Below, piece by piece: positions 53,666 through 64,000 of a stretch of DNA of 64,000 nt. Each line of letters starts with the position of its first letter. Position 1 is the stretch's first letter. Made by a program: the position numbers and the translations under genes. The notes under the pieces are model-generated. The model worked only from the letters and a program-made list of their open reading frames with translations, did not search any database and was not told the origin of the DNA. Source of the DNA: Lycorma delicatula (taxonomy: Eukaryota > Arthropoda > Insecta > Hemiptera > Fulgoridae); assembly GCF_047948215.1 (NCBI RefSeq), contig NC_134455.1:158888575-158952574 (forward strand), in the 5' to 3' direction.

Positions 53666-55095
53666 TAAATATTTCTTGGGTATTTTTAAAATGATTTTAA
53701 TTAGAATTGTTCTTGTTGGTTTTATTTATTTATTTCTCTTTTTTGTTGCGTAGAACCCCGTATTTCATACAACACTATTAGTCTGAGGTAATCCCTACAG
53801 GGTAGAAATTATAAAAAGTTGTTTCATTCTTGTGATTTAATCTTTATTATTTTTTTTTTAGATTTATATTTTTACTTTAGTTATAGATTTATTTTTTGTT
53901 CAAATCAATTATTTTTAATTTCCATATTATGAAGGTTCCGTTTCATTTAATTGATACTTTTATGTTTTACTCTATCAGAATAGACTGTATTAAAATTTTT
54001 TGAGTGAATTGAATATTTTTTAAAATTTTTATTAGAGTACTTTTATTTATTTATTTTCAATAAAATATAATAAGGCTATGTAATGTGACAAAAATATAAA
54101 TATATGATCCCAAAAGGAACAAAACTCAGTGTGTCCAAGTAGGCTTTATCATGATTTTTTGTAACTTTCTAAGTTCCAAATTTTTATCAGATTCCTTTTT
54201 TAGTTGATAATACATAATTAGAAGCTCGGATTTTGTTCGTATTCGCTTGTTACTGTAAGTTCATGAACTTTGAATAAAATTTTAGGGTAGGTTAGAGATT
54301 TAATTAAAATAACGTATTCTGTACGAAGTAACTTATATCTGTAACAAATATTTTAATCTTACCTTTTCAACCTGTAACAGGGATCTAAACTTTCATTATT
54401 GTGAGTGTAATCCTCTATTTTTACGTCAGGATTATCACACATCTTACAAAATCACAAACATCAAACTTCTTAACGACCTGTACCCTATGAACAAATTTTA
54501 ACTCAGGTTACCAATACTTTTAAGGAATTGGCTAATAAAACCGAAAACTTAATAATACTTTAATGAGATGTATGAAGTATTATTTTTGCACATATTTATA
54601 TATATCTTTGCATTTCGTACATATTGGAAGCAAAATTATAGATTAATTTGATTTATGTTTGTTAAATGGTTGGCTTGGAAAACCATGGATCAACTGAAAA
54701 ATTTTATTTAGATAAGAAGGGTGAATTTCTTTTTACCCTGATTGGCATCTATGCAATGTCCTACTTCAAAACATTTATAAGATATATTCACCTCTCTTGA
54801 TCGAAAACAGTTTTTGAAATTTAACGCCCAGAATGTATCTTTTCAAAAGTTTAATAGGATAACAATTTTTTATTGGCCACTTGACTGATTTGATACACAT
54901 TTCTTTCATCCACATCTTCAGTTATTTGCTTTATGCATTTACCTATTATTTTACATTTTCAACTAAGTAACCCTGGATATTTTACTATAAGAAATACTAT
55001 TCCACTTTCTTTTCTAATAAGAATTGCGCTTGTTTTTCTTTAAATTTATCTTAAAAGTTTTTCATTTCGAAATTTGTTAACCACATAATCTTTAT
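53666..55095. other. AT-rich non-coding DNA
   Basis: Mostly featureless. 54870-55060 has a faint, unproven resemblance to an RTE 3' end (TTGACTGATTTGATACACAT). Confidence 0.4.
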
Positions 55096-55099
55096 TATC

Positions 55100-55508
55100 C
55101 AACAAGGAGTGTAATATATTTAGGGTATATGTATGTATGTTTGTTCCAACGTAGCAGCTCAAAGGCTGAACCGATTTAAATGTATGACACCACATTGAAA
55201 TCCTTACGTTACCGGGAGTGTCAGAGACTATATATACATATTATATAAATTTATATATATATATATTTACTATATATATATAGTATTGAAGATTTTCCGG
55301 TTGAAGCACAAATGTTAATGAATTGAATTAATGAACTGTGAACTGAGTGAACTGCGTAGAAATAGCAGTGCCTTAAGTTTGTTTAATGATTAAGTTCTCA
55401 CCTGGTCTTATAAGATAAGAAAGTTTTGTCGTTCGTTGAAAATTTTTAAATGTTGTCGGGGGCTCTGAATAGTAATCATTCTGTATTAGAGAGCGGGAGT
55501 GTCATAGG

Positions 55509-55557
<49 letters not shown>

Positions 55558-55690
55558 CAAGTTTAAATACATTAAAAAAAGTTATAGTACAATTCTGTAC
55601 TATATATACAGAATTGTCACCCGCACTCTCTTTAATTACCCTATATTAAAGAGCAATGTTTATTTTGGCAGTCGTGTTCTTCAATTTTTA
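55100..55690 (+). repeat. Dispersed repeat, copy 2, with internal ~280-bp insertion
   Basis: Matches 40930-41215: CGTAGCAGCTCAAAGGCTGA, CCGATTTAAATGTATGAC and GGGAGTGTCAGAGACTATAT at the left. The GGGAGTGTCATAGGCTATAT phrase then recurs at about 55495 after an unrelated stretch, and the copy continues to AATTGTCACCCGCACTCTCT and TCGTGTTCTTC. A (AT)21 tract lies at 55511-55552 and an 11-bp perfect hairpin (ACAATTCTGTA/TACAGAATTGT) at 55589-55617. Confidence 0.75.
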
Positions 55691-55699
55691 ATATTTCTC

Positions 55700-56560
55700 T
55701 TGTTTATATGTTTCTGTAATGGTAAATTTTAAAAGCCTCACTTTCTGCTTTGCTATTGTTCATTACGCACTGCACTAGATGCAGATATTACTATAAGCTA
55801 CACTACTTAAGAAAGGTCTTCCTCGCAACTTTCACGCTTCGTAATTTTCCAGCTTAAATAATAAACTTTTACGCATTCTGAGGTATAATGTTCACTTACC
55901 TTAATGCTTAATATATCGTAATCTTCCTTTCTTTCTTCTTTTAGTCTTATTTAATATCATATTAAATCTATCCTACTCAACGTTTCTTCTTCTTATTTTT
56001 AGTTTCAATTAAAGAATTATTATCAGCAATTCTTATCGAATTTTTCCTTGGAATTACTCCGTTGTCAATATTTTTATTTAAACCTTTCTTCTTCTATGTA
56101 CAAAGATAACATGGATATAATACATCCTACCTTACTTGTCACATCTTACGTTTGAAACTATACTTTAATCTCAGTACTCAAATTTTTTATATAGGATGTA
56201 AATAAGCCCTTTGCTACATTCATTTACCAATATGTTTCTGAATATATTAAATATTTATTCCTCTCCATATTATCAATCAATCATCTGATACATCATATTA
56301 TCAGACCTAGAGGTACGAGGTAGATAGCAATAAGGTTTTCATCTGTATTTCTAAGTTAAATCTAAGATTAAGCTATATTACACTATACTTATATTCTTCG
56401 TGAAATCTTGTTTTCATCATCTAATAAGTTTTTTACTTCACTGTTTATTCGCCTATAAACTACCCTAGTTATTGTGCAGTAGTTTCCGCGTTTATCTACG
56501 TCTGATTTCTTTGAGATTATGGTTATACTTTTGTTAAAATTTGAGAGCAGTTCTCCAGTT
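55700..56560 (-). pseudogene. Possible decayed RTE reverse transcriptase
   Basis: On the - strand near 56530-56400 one frame reads SITIISKKSDVDKRGNYCTI then VYRRINSEVKNLLDDENKIS, parallel to the I-x-K-K-G-D...NYR-x-I-x-L...RI-x-x-x-x-x-x-L-x-x-x-Q block of RTE/L1-type RT. The rest toward 55700 is not readable. Weak evidence. Confidence 0.3.
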
Positions 56561-57338
56561 ACTTAAATTTAGAATACTAAATTTCACCAATTCAGTTGTA
56601 CTTTACCGAAACAGCGAAGTCATTTCAAATGTAATGCGGACCCAAAGAATTAGTAATTTGAACATCATAACGTTATTCCTACTGTCTTATTATTGTTTAA
56701 ACCATTCTGCGCTCTATAAAGTGCACATCTTAATTTAAAGTCTTCTTTAAATTGATTATCAAATTTGTTTCTCTTCTCTTACATTATATCAGCTATTTTT
56801 CCCTACTAAGTAATCTTTCTCCGGATTCACACACTTATCACTTATTATTTTTTTCTATCAGTAGTTTTGTATCCAGATTGTTTTACGTTAATTAATTAAT
56901 TTAAGGAAAAGATACTCTGTTATTAAGTTAATTAGCATCAGAATATCTATTATTTGTGAAATATGCAAAAGGTTTTGTAAAAAAAGTTTCAGAAATTTTG
57001 AGATTTTTGAACCTTTGTAAAAATATTTGGATTTTTTAGAGAAATTTTAGAAAATGTTTGAGCTTCGTTAAGAAAGTGTTTGAGATAAAATTAAACGAAG
57101 AAAAAATTAAATTTGAGATAACCTCTTTACCAAAAATTAAGTTAGCTTGCTCTCTTCTAGGTTTAACAACTCTTAAATTATTTTATATGACAATGGTTAA
57201 TTTAAGAATAAAAATATAATTTCAACGGATCAAATTAAAGCATGTAATACGTAAAGTCACTGTTTTTGGAAATATATATATATTTGTAAATTTTTACAGA
57301 ATTTCGACTAAAGTTTCCCTTTTTCCACCTGGTGGTAC
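56561..57338. other. AT-rich non-coding DNA
   Basis: No feature recognised. Confidence 0.5.
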
Positions 57339-57486
57339 CTTCTAAGGTAAAAGTTCACCCCAATGATTGAGATCTTGGTTGTCTTAATTTAAATAATTAC
57401 ATAGGACACCACTTTTCTAGAATTTATCTTTGCTGAAATTTACTTGCTCAGGATTCACTTTATTAAAAACGATTAATAAAGCTCAC
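57339..57486 (+). repeat. Inverted repeat, left arm
   Basis: CTTCTAAGGTAAAAGTTCAC through GATTGAGATCTTGGTTGTCT, CTTTGCTGAAATTTACTTGC and CGATTAATAAAG. The reverse complement of 59931-60075 matches over ~145 bp at roughly 85% by eye. Confidence 0.85.
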
Positions 57487-57852
57487 TAAATGTTCATACC
57501 TGCACACTGTTTAACTGCTGTCATTCTGTTGTTTAGCTCTAATTAATTACAGAACCTGGCCTCATAATCCAGTCATGCAACAGTTACAAGTACTAATTGT
57601 CTACACAAACGACAGATGTACATGTCTCACGAAATCCAGGATGTACGATAATTTCCAAACTCACTCATTACCACTAGTTGGACAATTGTTAGCTGGGTTA
57701 CAGATTAAAAATGTTAGCTGGTTACAGATTAACTTCTCGGTACATATCAAGATTCGCACCTGAAATTCATTCCTGTAAAGTATGAATAAGAAAAATAGAT
57801 CACATATAATCAGTGGGATTTCCAATTAGTTTCTGCGATAATTGAAAGATAA

Positions 57853-57885
57853 CCACAACTATGTGGATAATCCACAACTATGTGG
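57853..57885. repeat. 19-bp tandem duplication
   Basis: CCACAACTATGTGG occurs twice, 19 bases apart; each is itself a 5-bp-armed hairpin. Confidence 0.85.
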
Positions 57886-57936
57886 GTTTTGCAGCCAGAT
57901 AGTTGTAGTTATGTCCATCGTTCCTTCGCAATTGGA

Positions 57937-57946
57937 TATTTCACCT
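57937..57946. repeat. Left target-site duplication of SINE
   Basis: TATTTCACCT, repeated exactly at 58271-58280. Confidence 0.9.
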
Positions 57947-58270
57947 TTTCTTTCTTTCTTTTTCCTGTTTAGCTTCCGGTAACTACCGTTTAGATAATAC
58001 TTCAGAGGATGAATGAGGATGATATGTATGAGTGTGAACGAAGTGTAGTCTTGTACATTCCCATTTCGACCTTACCTGAGATGTGTGGTTAATTGAAACC
58101 CAACCACCAAAGAACACCGATATCCACGATCTAGTATTCAAGTCCGTGTAAAAATAGCTGGCTTTACTAGGACTTGAACGCTGGAATTCTCGACTTCAAA
58201 TCAGCTGATTTGGGAAGACGCGTTCACCACTAGACCAACCCGGTCTAGTGGTGAGGTGTAGTGGTAGAGG
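57947..58270 (-). mobile_element. tRNA-derived SINE, same family as 23281-23587
   Basis: Same head (GGTTGGTCTAGTGGTGAACG), B-box region, body and CATCCTCTGAAGTATTATCT tail as the first copy, with scattered substitutions. It is 324 bp, flanked by exact TATTTCACCT. At its 5' end (- strand) an extra ACCACTAGACC precedes GGTTGGTCTAGTGGT, creating an 11-bp inverted repeat over the A box that copy 1 lacks. Confidence 0.9.
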
Positions 58271-58280
58271 TATTTCACCT

Positions 58281-59930
58281 AACCTCTGACATGAAGAGTT
58301 CAACCACAAATGTCAATTTGAACAATATGACAGCATATAATGGCCATCAACTAGAGCATGCCAAATATAAATTTAAAATGATGTCGACGAACACGTTTGT
58401 GGGAAACTTAACAACATTGCATACACAAAACGTAAAGTACACCTTGACTATGTATTCTTTACGCATTCTACAAAAAACTTAACCTTAAAGGGAATTGACT
58501 TCGAGACCAGTAGATTTGGAAGATATTCGAAGAGTTGGTAGAAAAGGGAATTCAAAATTTGTTCAAATAATTCTTTTTGTTTGAATCTTTTATCATTAAT
58601 ACTTTATACTTTCCCAGTATCCACAAATATCTTAACAAAACACTGTGTGGGTAAGAGGATTAAAGGTACAGTGAATGTAAGAATTAATTGTTGGGATTAA
58701 AAAAAAAAATCGTTTAATATGATACCTTTAATAACATAATTTACATTCTTTATATTATACCAACAGGAAAGGTAATACATATAAGGAAAAAATATTATCG
58801 TCTACCATTCTTATTGCTGTCTACCTGGCATTTTTACAAGATAATGTTTTCTTTACTTCGTCGTTCCTTCTCTTTCCTCTCACTCTGTCTATTTACTTCG
58901 CCAGTTCTTCTTCACTCAATATTTTCTTCTCACAATCTTCTGGCTATTGAAAACAACAGAGTTCTTATGTCTCTGTTGTAGGAACGCGAAACAGGCAATT
59001 GTCTTATGTTATTATTATTTTTACTATTATTTACTTTAATACAGTATCAGTTCTATAAATAGACCCTTTAAAAGTAAAATCCTTTTGATGAATAATGTTT
59101 ATTGATATTTTTAAACAACCAAGTGAATAAATACATCACAGCATTTCATTACATTAATATCGTATAGTAAAGTACGATAAATACTTAGTACGATAAATAT
59201 AATTTATGACAGAAGGGCTCATTTATATATAAAAAAAAAAAAATGGTTCAAGGAATTTATTTTTTAATCAGGTCAATTTTATATTCCTAAAATAAATATA
59301 TTCTAATTTTTTCAAAAACATCAAACGTTAGTGAAATTAGGTTCAGATTCATAATATATGACTTGTTAGACGTAGTAAATTGACACATGTAAATATTTAT
59401 TTGTATTCTAAACTTTAAAATTTATCCAATAAAAGTATGTAAACTCTATATTTTAAATTAATATTGCGAAACGGGGCTAATTAATTACTGCTGAGAAAAT
59501 ATTAAGGGAAAGTTGAAAGAATGTTTTCATTAGAACATGAAATTTTTTTGTAGACTATATTTGCAGTATTTTTTACCCCCGGCTTTCAATAAAGTTGCTA
59601 AATTGCATTCTCATCTTTCAGAACGGGATGGAGCTCGTGTTTGACATTTTTTTAAATATTCCGGTAATATAATAAGATAATTCCAATTTCTTGAAATTTT
59701 CCATTACAAGGCAAATTCAGATTGCAAACAATAACAGATATTTTATTTAAGGAGAATTATTGTTCGAAAATAAAACTGATATAAAAAGTAAAGTAATTAA
59801 ACTTCTACTCTGTTACTAAACCTTTTCTTTAATCACTGAATAACAAATATTATTACTGCCATGGTAAGTCGGAATCCCCGTTCAGTATTTCTAAACTGCA
59901 TTTTCTTTAATTTTTTTTTTGTTTTTTAAT
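58281..59930. other. AT-rich non-coding DNA
   Basis: A 73-codon frame at 58261-58482 overlaps the SINE end and has no known motif. Nothing else recognised. Confidence 0.5.
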
Positions 59931-60075
59931 GATCTTTATTAATCGTTTTTAATTAAATGAATCCTGAGCAAGTAAATTTCAGCAAAGATAAATTGTAGGA
60001 AAGTGATATCCTAGCAATTATTTAAATTAAGACAACTAAGATCTCAATCACTCGTATGAACCTTTACCTTAGAAG
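59931..60075 (-). repeat. Inverted repeat, right arm
   Basis: Reverse complement of the left arm at 57339-57486. It stops directly next to the R1-like ORF1 relic. Confidence 0.85.
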
Positions 60076-60139
60076 TTTTATTAAAGTTGGTTTAATCCGG
60101 TTTAGGTTTACCATGACAGACAGATAAAAGAACTGGAAT

Positions 60140-61290
60140 AATGATTTATCTGATTTACTTATGGTGATTTCCTTACGTAGATGACCCACAATCCCACAGT
60201 TGAAACAATGTCCTCGCCTATCGGGACCGCAGCAGGACCCAGCCCGGTGCACAATCTCCCAATATCTATAGCAACGCTCCTCAGCTGACCTCCTTGAAAC
60301 CCGACAACACCCACCCAATGCAGATGCGGCCGTTCTTCAGCAGTTTATCCGCGAGCAGAGGCGGAACCGCTACCGTTGCCACTTTTGCATCCCCAAATGA
60401 GAGCCGCAGGGAGAGGACATCTATCGTCACTGAGTGTCTAGCCGTCATGTGGATATCACATACTAAATTCAGCTCAGAGGTAAGAGCGTCTACTTCCTTT
60501 ATGAGGAAGTCGAACGCCCCTACCGGCCGTAACTGTCGTGCCCTCCACCTTGTCGAACATTTTCCGGCGTAGTTGCTCAGCAGCGTCTCCAGTGTCCATA
60601 ACTCTGATGTGAAGGTCCTCTCCCTGACTTCGACGCGCCAAGAATATATCTGCTTTGCACGGCAACACGTAGTCCTTTACAGTGCAAAGGAGATCCGCAT
60701 ATGTGTAGCCTGCCGCGTTCACCACCACTGTCGTGGTTGGGAGCCCTGCCGGTTTCTTCACCGAGACCCTACCTACTGTGGTATCCAATGATGACATATT
60801 TGTGTGCGCCCGGAGCTTACAAGAGTCACTTGATACAAAAGAAGCCTCACTCTCCCATGAGGTCCTCAAAAACAGGCATTGGCATTCTCACCCAACACCA
60901 ATCGAGCTGATTCCACCAAGCGATTGACCAAACGTTCCTCATCCTCCGATGAGTCCACTAACACCAAATAATTCGGTCCGCTCACGACCACTGACCCACT
61001 GACGAAAAATAGCCGTATTATTAGCTAGACACCACCAACGCTTGCCAGGATCAGAATCACACCACTCATCACCCGCTCCTCCTTGAGCTCTCCCTCTTCC
61101 GTCGGGGAGGCATACTTCCAACCCAGATCCGAGGCCTCCCATGAGAAGAAGGAACTCCTACTGCCTGCCTTTGATTTCTTTTTCTCCTCCGTAGCTGGGG
61201 GAGAAAGACGCAGTCGTCATTTCCCGATCGACTTCAACAATGGTCGGTTCAACACCCACAACACGAGAACTCGCTGTAGGTTGCTATTTC
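60140..61290 (-). pseudogene. R1-like ORF1 (gag) relic with two zinc knuckles
   Basis: GC-rich island read on the - strand. Pieces include LVLVDSSEDEERLVNRLVES near 60975-60910, a 131-codon frame (60869-60474) with NAAGYTYADLLCTVKDYV and GDLHIRV-like GEDLHIRVMDTGDAAEQLRR, then TARHSVTIDVLSLRLSFGD, LADKLLKNGRICIGWVLSGF, and finally knuckles near 60290-60180: RCYRYWEIVHRAGSCC and HCFNCGIVGHLRK. These are ORF1 features of R1-clade LINEs, where the protein packages element RNA. The second Cys of knuckle 1 reads Tyr, and knuckle 2 is cut before its last Cys at about 60175. At least three shifts or stops. ORF2 is not present next to it. Confidence 0.7.
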
Positions 61291-61299
61291 AATCGTAAA

Positions 61300-63140
61300 T
61301 TTGGAAATGAGAGTCCGGATTGGGATTACTCCCGAGCCACTTTTATGACTTACTTGTTTATCAACGAGAAATAATTTTTTTCTCGTGTCTGTATTTAGAA
61401 AAAATAATCAGTTACATGGTTTTTGTTTTGGTGTATTTTCTATTACAAGCGTGTTTCTTAAAATTACAGTAAATTGTATTTATAACGACAATTTCTTTTT
61501 AAGAAGGATTTTTACTTTGCTCTCTTCATTTTAGTTTATAATAGTAGGGTTCCTTCAATCCACTTCCAGCTCTCTTTTTAACAGTCCAATGCTAAAAAAA
61601 TCATTCAAAACGTTTTCTTAGTATACTTAATTCTTTAATTATATAATAATTTCCACTTATCAACAATTTTTATTGTTATGTCCGAGCGCTTTTCATACAG
61701 CAAGAACATTTATGCGTTATGCATTATAATTATTTCCTTCACAAATTAATATATTAAATGAATTTTGAATTTTAAAAACAAAAGTTATAAACACAACAAT
61801 TGATCGTCAAAAGGTAAAAATAATATCGATGTTGTCCATCATGTCAGTATGAAGCTCTCAGTAGTTATGCAGATAACATAATAATATTAAAAAATTGTTG
61901 GTAAGTGGAAATTATTATATAATTAATTTATATAAATACCAACGGGTCATGATGAATAATAAAATTAACCTAATTCTTTGTATTAGATACACGAATGCTC
62001 TGGTTATTACTCTTTTTTTTTGGTTCCTAAACGCTTTTATCCATGAAGTGCTGTCATAACTTTACTTTCATCTCTTGTTCTTTGTACCTCAACCTATCAA
62101 CTTAATTCTTTCAAATCCAATTTGTTTTTACGCTTCTCGTTAGTCTTCTTCCCTTTCCTGTTACTCTTCTGATTTGTTTTAGCTGTGAATGAAATAAGAT
62201 GTGTAAGACTTATATAAAAATAGGATAGAAATATTCGGAGATAATAAGAAATATTTTTAAAAGGATCGGATATTTGTAACAAAAGTAGAAAACGAGGAAA
62301 GGCAAGAAATTGAACACCAAAATTATTAGGACAAGGAGACAATGGCTGGTTACTTTATTTTTAAAATTGTTTACTTTAAATTTACAAATGTTTTGGAGTA
62401 CAAAGTTTAAGGCGTATTGAGGAAGAGAAGTTCTCTTCCTTGTGTAAGCAACGACAAAGCTGGTATGGTAGGCCATATAACAAAGCAGTCAGAGTCTTAA
62501 ACAATTTAATAACATTAGTGAATTCATTTGAAGGGTAACAACTGTGAAGAAAGACAAAAGTCACAATATAAGAAACATGTAATTGAGGTTACAATGTAAT
62601 TGTTGAGATTAAAAGATTGGCTAAGAATAGAAAGGCATGGAAAAGTGCATCAGACTGTTTAAACGAGTTTTAATACTAAATAATCCCCTTCATATAACGC
62701 TAAAAAGTCGAGGGCTATCTTATTCTACCTCCAGTTATTGTCTCTTAATGTAAAAAAAAAAATTATTAATGAAATTTCTCTTTAAAAAACAGAAAAAAGA
62801 AAAATACTCCTTTTCCATTAAGTCGAAGTCTTATCTAAAATTTTTTCGATTTCAATTCACAATTTTCACATTGCGACGCTCACTAATTGTTTTTTAAATA
62901 CTTCCGATTGTATTTATTTTCCTGTAATGGTTTTTTTTTTTTGTTAATTTAAGATTATTTTACAATATTAATAGAAACTAAGTAAATTGTAGTAGGTGAG
63001 AAAATGGAGAATAATTTCATAACTTTATAAATAGTTGTTTCCCCGGTTTATGATTTCTGTTATAAACTTTCTTTCTTGTAATATAATTAAAATTATTGTA
63101 TTTGGCTATTCCGTCACTGTGGTAAAGCTTACAACTGGCC
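61300..63140. other. AT-rich non-coding DNA
   Basis: Short K/F/L-rich frames (for example 62097-62476, -) have no known motif and look like chance. Confidence 0.5.
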
Positions 63141-63189
63141 CAAAACTTAAAGAGAAGGATTTTAATATAAAAAAACAATGCCGTTCTCA

Positions 63190-63540
63190 CGAGACGAAAA
63201 CTACGGCTGTCAATGGATAGAGGCGGTGCTTGCGCAAGTGCCCGGGCTTTAGTCTACGATGCAAACTTAATCGCGTAAGAACTGGTCATGGTTGATGTAA
63301 TTACCTTACGAAGAAATGGGGCATTTCACCTACGGCTGGTTGTGAGTGTGATGAGTCATTCCAAACTGTTGAACATGTAATTAAATACTGTCGACAACGA
63401 GCATTTAAGGGAGATCCGCAAGATATATATATGCTACTCCCACCTGGTGTCGAACGGGAAAAAAACAGGATATTAATTTGTAATTATACCTATTATATCT
63501 TGCTATAACAATTGTTTAATTTTAATATCTTGGACACAAC
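63190..63540 (+). pseudogene. LINE C-terminal zinc-finger remnant
   Basis: The frame from about 63265 reads RVRTGHG, a stop, CNYLTKKWGISPTAG and CECDESFQTVEHVIKYC (63340-63390), then YMLLPPGVEREKNRILIC and a stop. R-T-G-H-G followed by C-x-C-x7-H-x4-C is the end of I/Jockey-like LINEs after RNase H. Only one stop interrupts ~75 codons. The upstream RNase H and RT parts are not recognisable. Confidence 0.65.
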
Positions 63541-64000
63541 ACATCTATGTAGAATACGATAAATAAATAAAATCCCGTAAATTTATTTATTAATATTTCG
63601 TTTTTACACTTGTGAAATTTTTTGTTGTTTATTTAAGTCGGTAGTTATTTGATGGAAACTAATTTTCCGATACTATGTAGGTAACGTATTATTTATTATT
63701 CGATTACTCCTGAGGTACAAAGAAACCGGCATTTAATCCAAAAATTTTGGCTAACCATATTTTTTCGGTCCTGGCAGCCAATATATACATTTTATTTATT
63801 AATAGAATTTAAATCTAATAAAGATACATGTGTAAACGAAAGAGTGTAGAAAAATTATGCTTTCTTTGCGAAGAAAAGATGAAAAATAAACCGATTTGTT
63901 GAAAAAATACTACTTGAAAATCGCTATAAAATTTTAGTAATACCAATATGACCTCTTTGTATCTAAGTAGGCTTTGTATATCAATTGTAACTAGAGTTTA
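63541..64000. other. AT-rich non-coding DNA
   Basis: Nothing recognised to the window end. Confidence 0.5.

Noticed and set aside
54850..55090. Another RTE 3' end
   Set aside because: Only a loose resemblance to the 3' ends at 16.6 and 49.06 kb at the DNA level; no protein block could be followed.
62097..62564. Overlapping - strand frames of 60-88 codons
   Set aside because: Several frames open at once in AT-rich DNA with no motif; treated as chance.
1..64000. CRISPR arrays, bacterial operons, ribosome binding sites or phage
   Set aside because: Nothing in the window resembles prokaryotic organisation; tandem repeats found are microsatellites, minisatellites or element duplications.

Overview
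The window is AT-rich, gene-poor eukaryotic DNA from an arthropod, almost certainly an insect. The reasons are long introns or intergenic DNA full of A/T runs and (TA)n tracts, a core promoter of the TCAGT plus DPE type, tRNA-derived SINEs, and LINE families (Jockey, R1-like, RTE, Penelope-like) typical of insects. A hemipteran is my guess from the look of the repeats; nothing here proves it. No complete host protein-coding gene was found. The only convincing host feature is a candidate promoter with a non-coding first exon near 36.6 kb on the + strand.

Layout. 1-6.5 kb is AT-rich, with one dispersed repeat and one decayed SINE. 6.5-10.9 kb holds two direct copies of an ~800 bp block carrying a Penelope-like GIY-YIG end. 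Between them lie a LINE RNase H tail (-), a mariner-like scrap (+) and a broken copy of an uncharacterised arthropod repeat protein (+). 10.9-12.9 kb (-) is a virus-like or Polinton-like relic: an uncharacterised protein, an internally duplicated acidic/Ser-Thr segment and a parvovirus-type phospholipase A2 remnant. 13.1-19.6 kb is a pile-up of a SINE, a decayed R1-like LINE (+), an RTE tail (-), a second LINE 3' end (-) and a broken hAT transposase (+). 21.2-23.3 kb is GC-raised element-derived sequence with strong hairpins.

23.3-29.4 kb is the best-preserved block, all on the - strand. A Jockey 5' half (minisatellite, TATA/initiator, ORF1 end, 630-codon endonuclease/RT frame) joins head-to-tail with an R1-like element (ORF1 end, 898-codon endonuclease/RT/zinc-knuckle frame, 3' UTR, poly(A)). 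A SINE with 14-bp target duplications sits in its tail. 30.0-30.75 kb is another LINE tail. 33.26-35.82 kb is a DNA transposon with recognisable 39-bp terminal inverted repeats and a broken transposase whose motifs and ends recall Transib/RAG1-type elements.

From 36.8 to 64 kb the DNA is mostly very AT-rich and could be one long intron of the candidate gene. It contains RTE tails (40.2, 49.05-49.57 with clean 8-bp TSDs, 56.4 kb), a decayed Jockey-like LINE (52.7-53.7 kb), two more SINEs, dispersed repeats, several near-perfect hairpins, an R1-like ORF1 relic (60.1-61.3 kb, -) and a LINE C-terminus (63.2 kb, +).

Nearly every coding-looking frame is a mobile-element relic. Only the 630- and 898-codon frames are long and open, and both elements carry damage that should stop autonomous movement. 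All family names come from recognising motifs by eye; no database search was possible.
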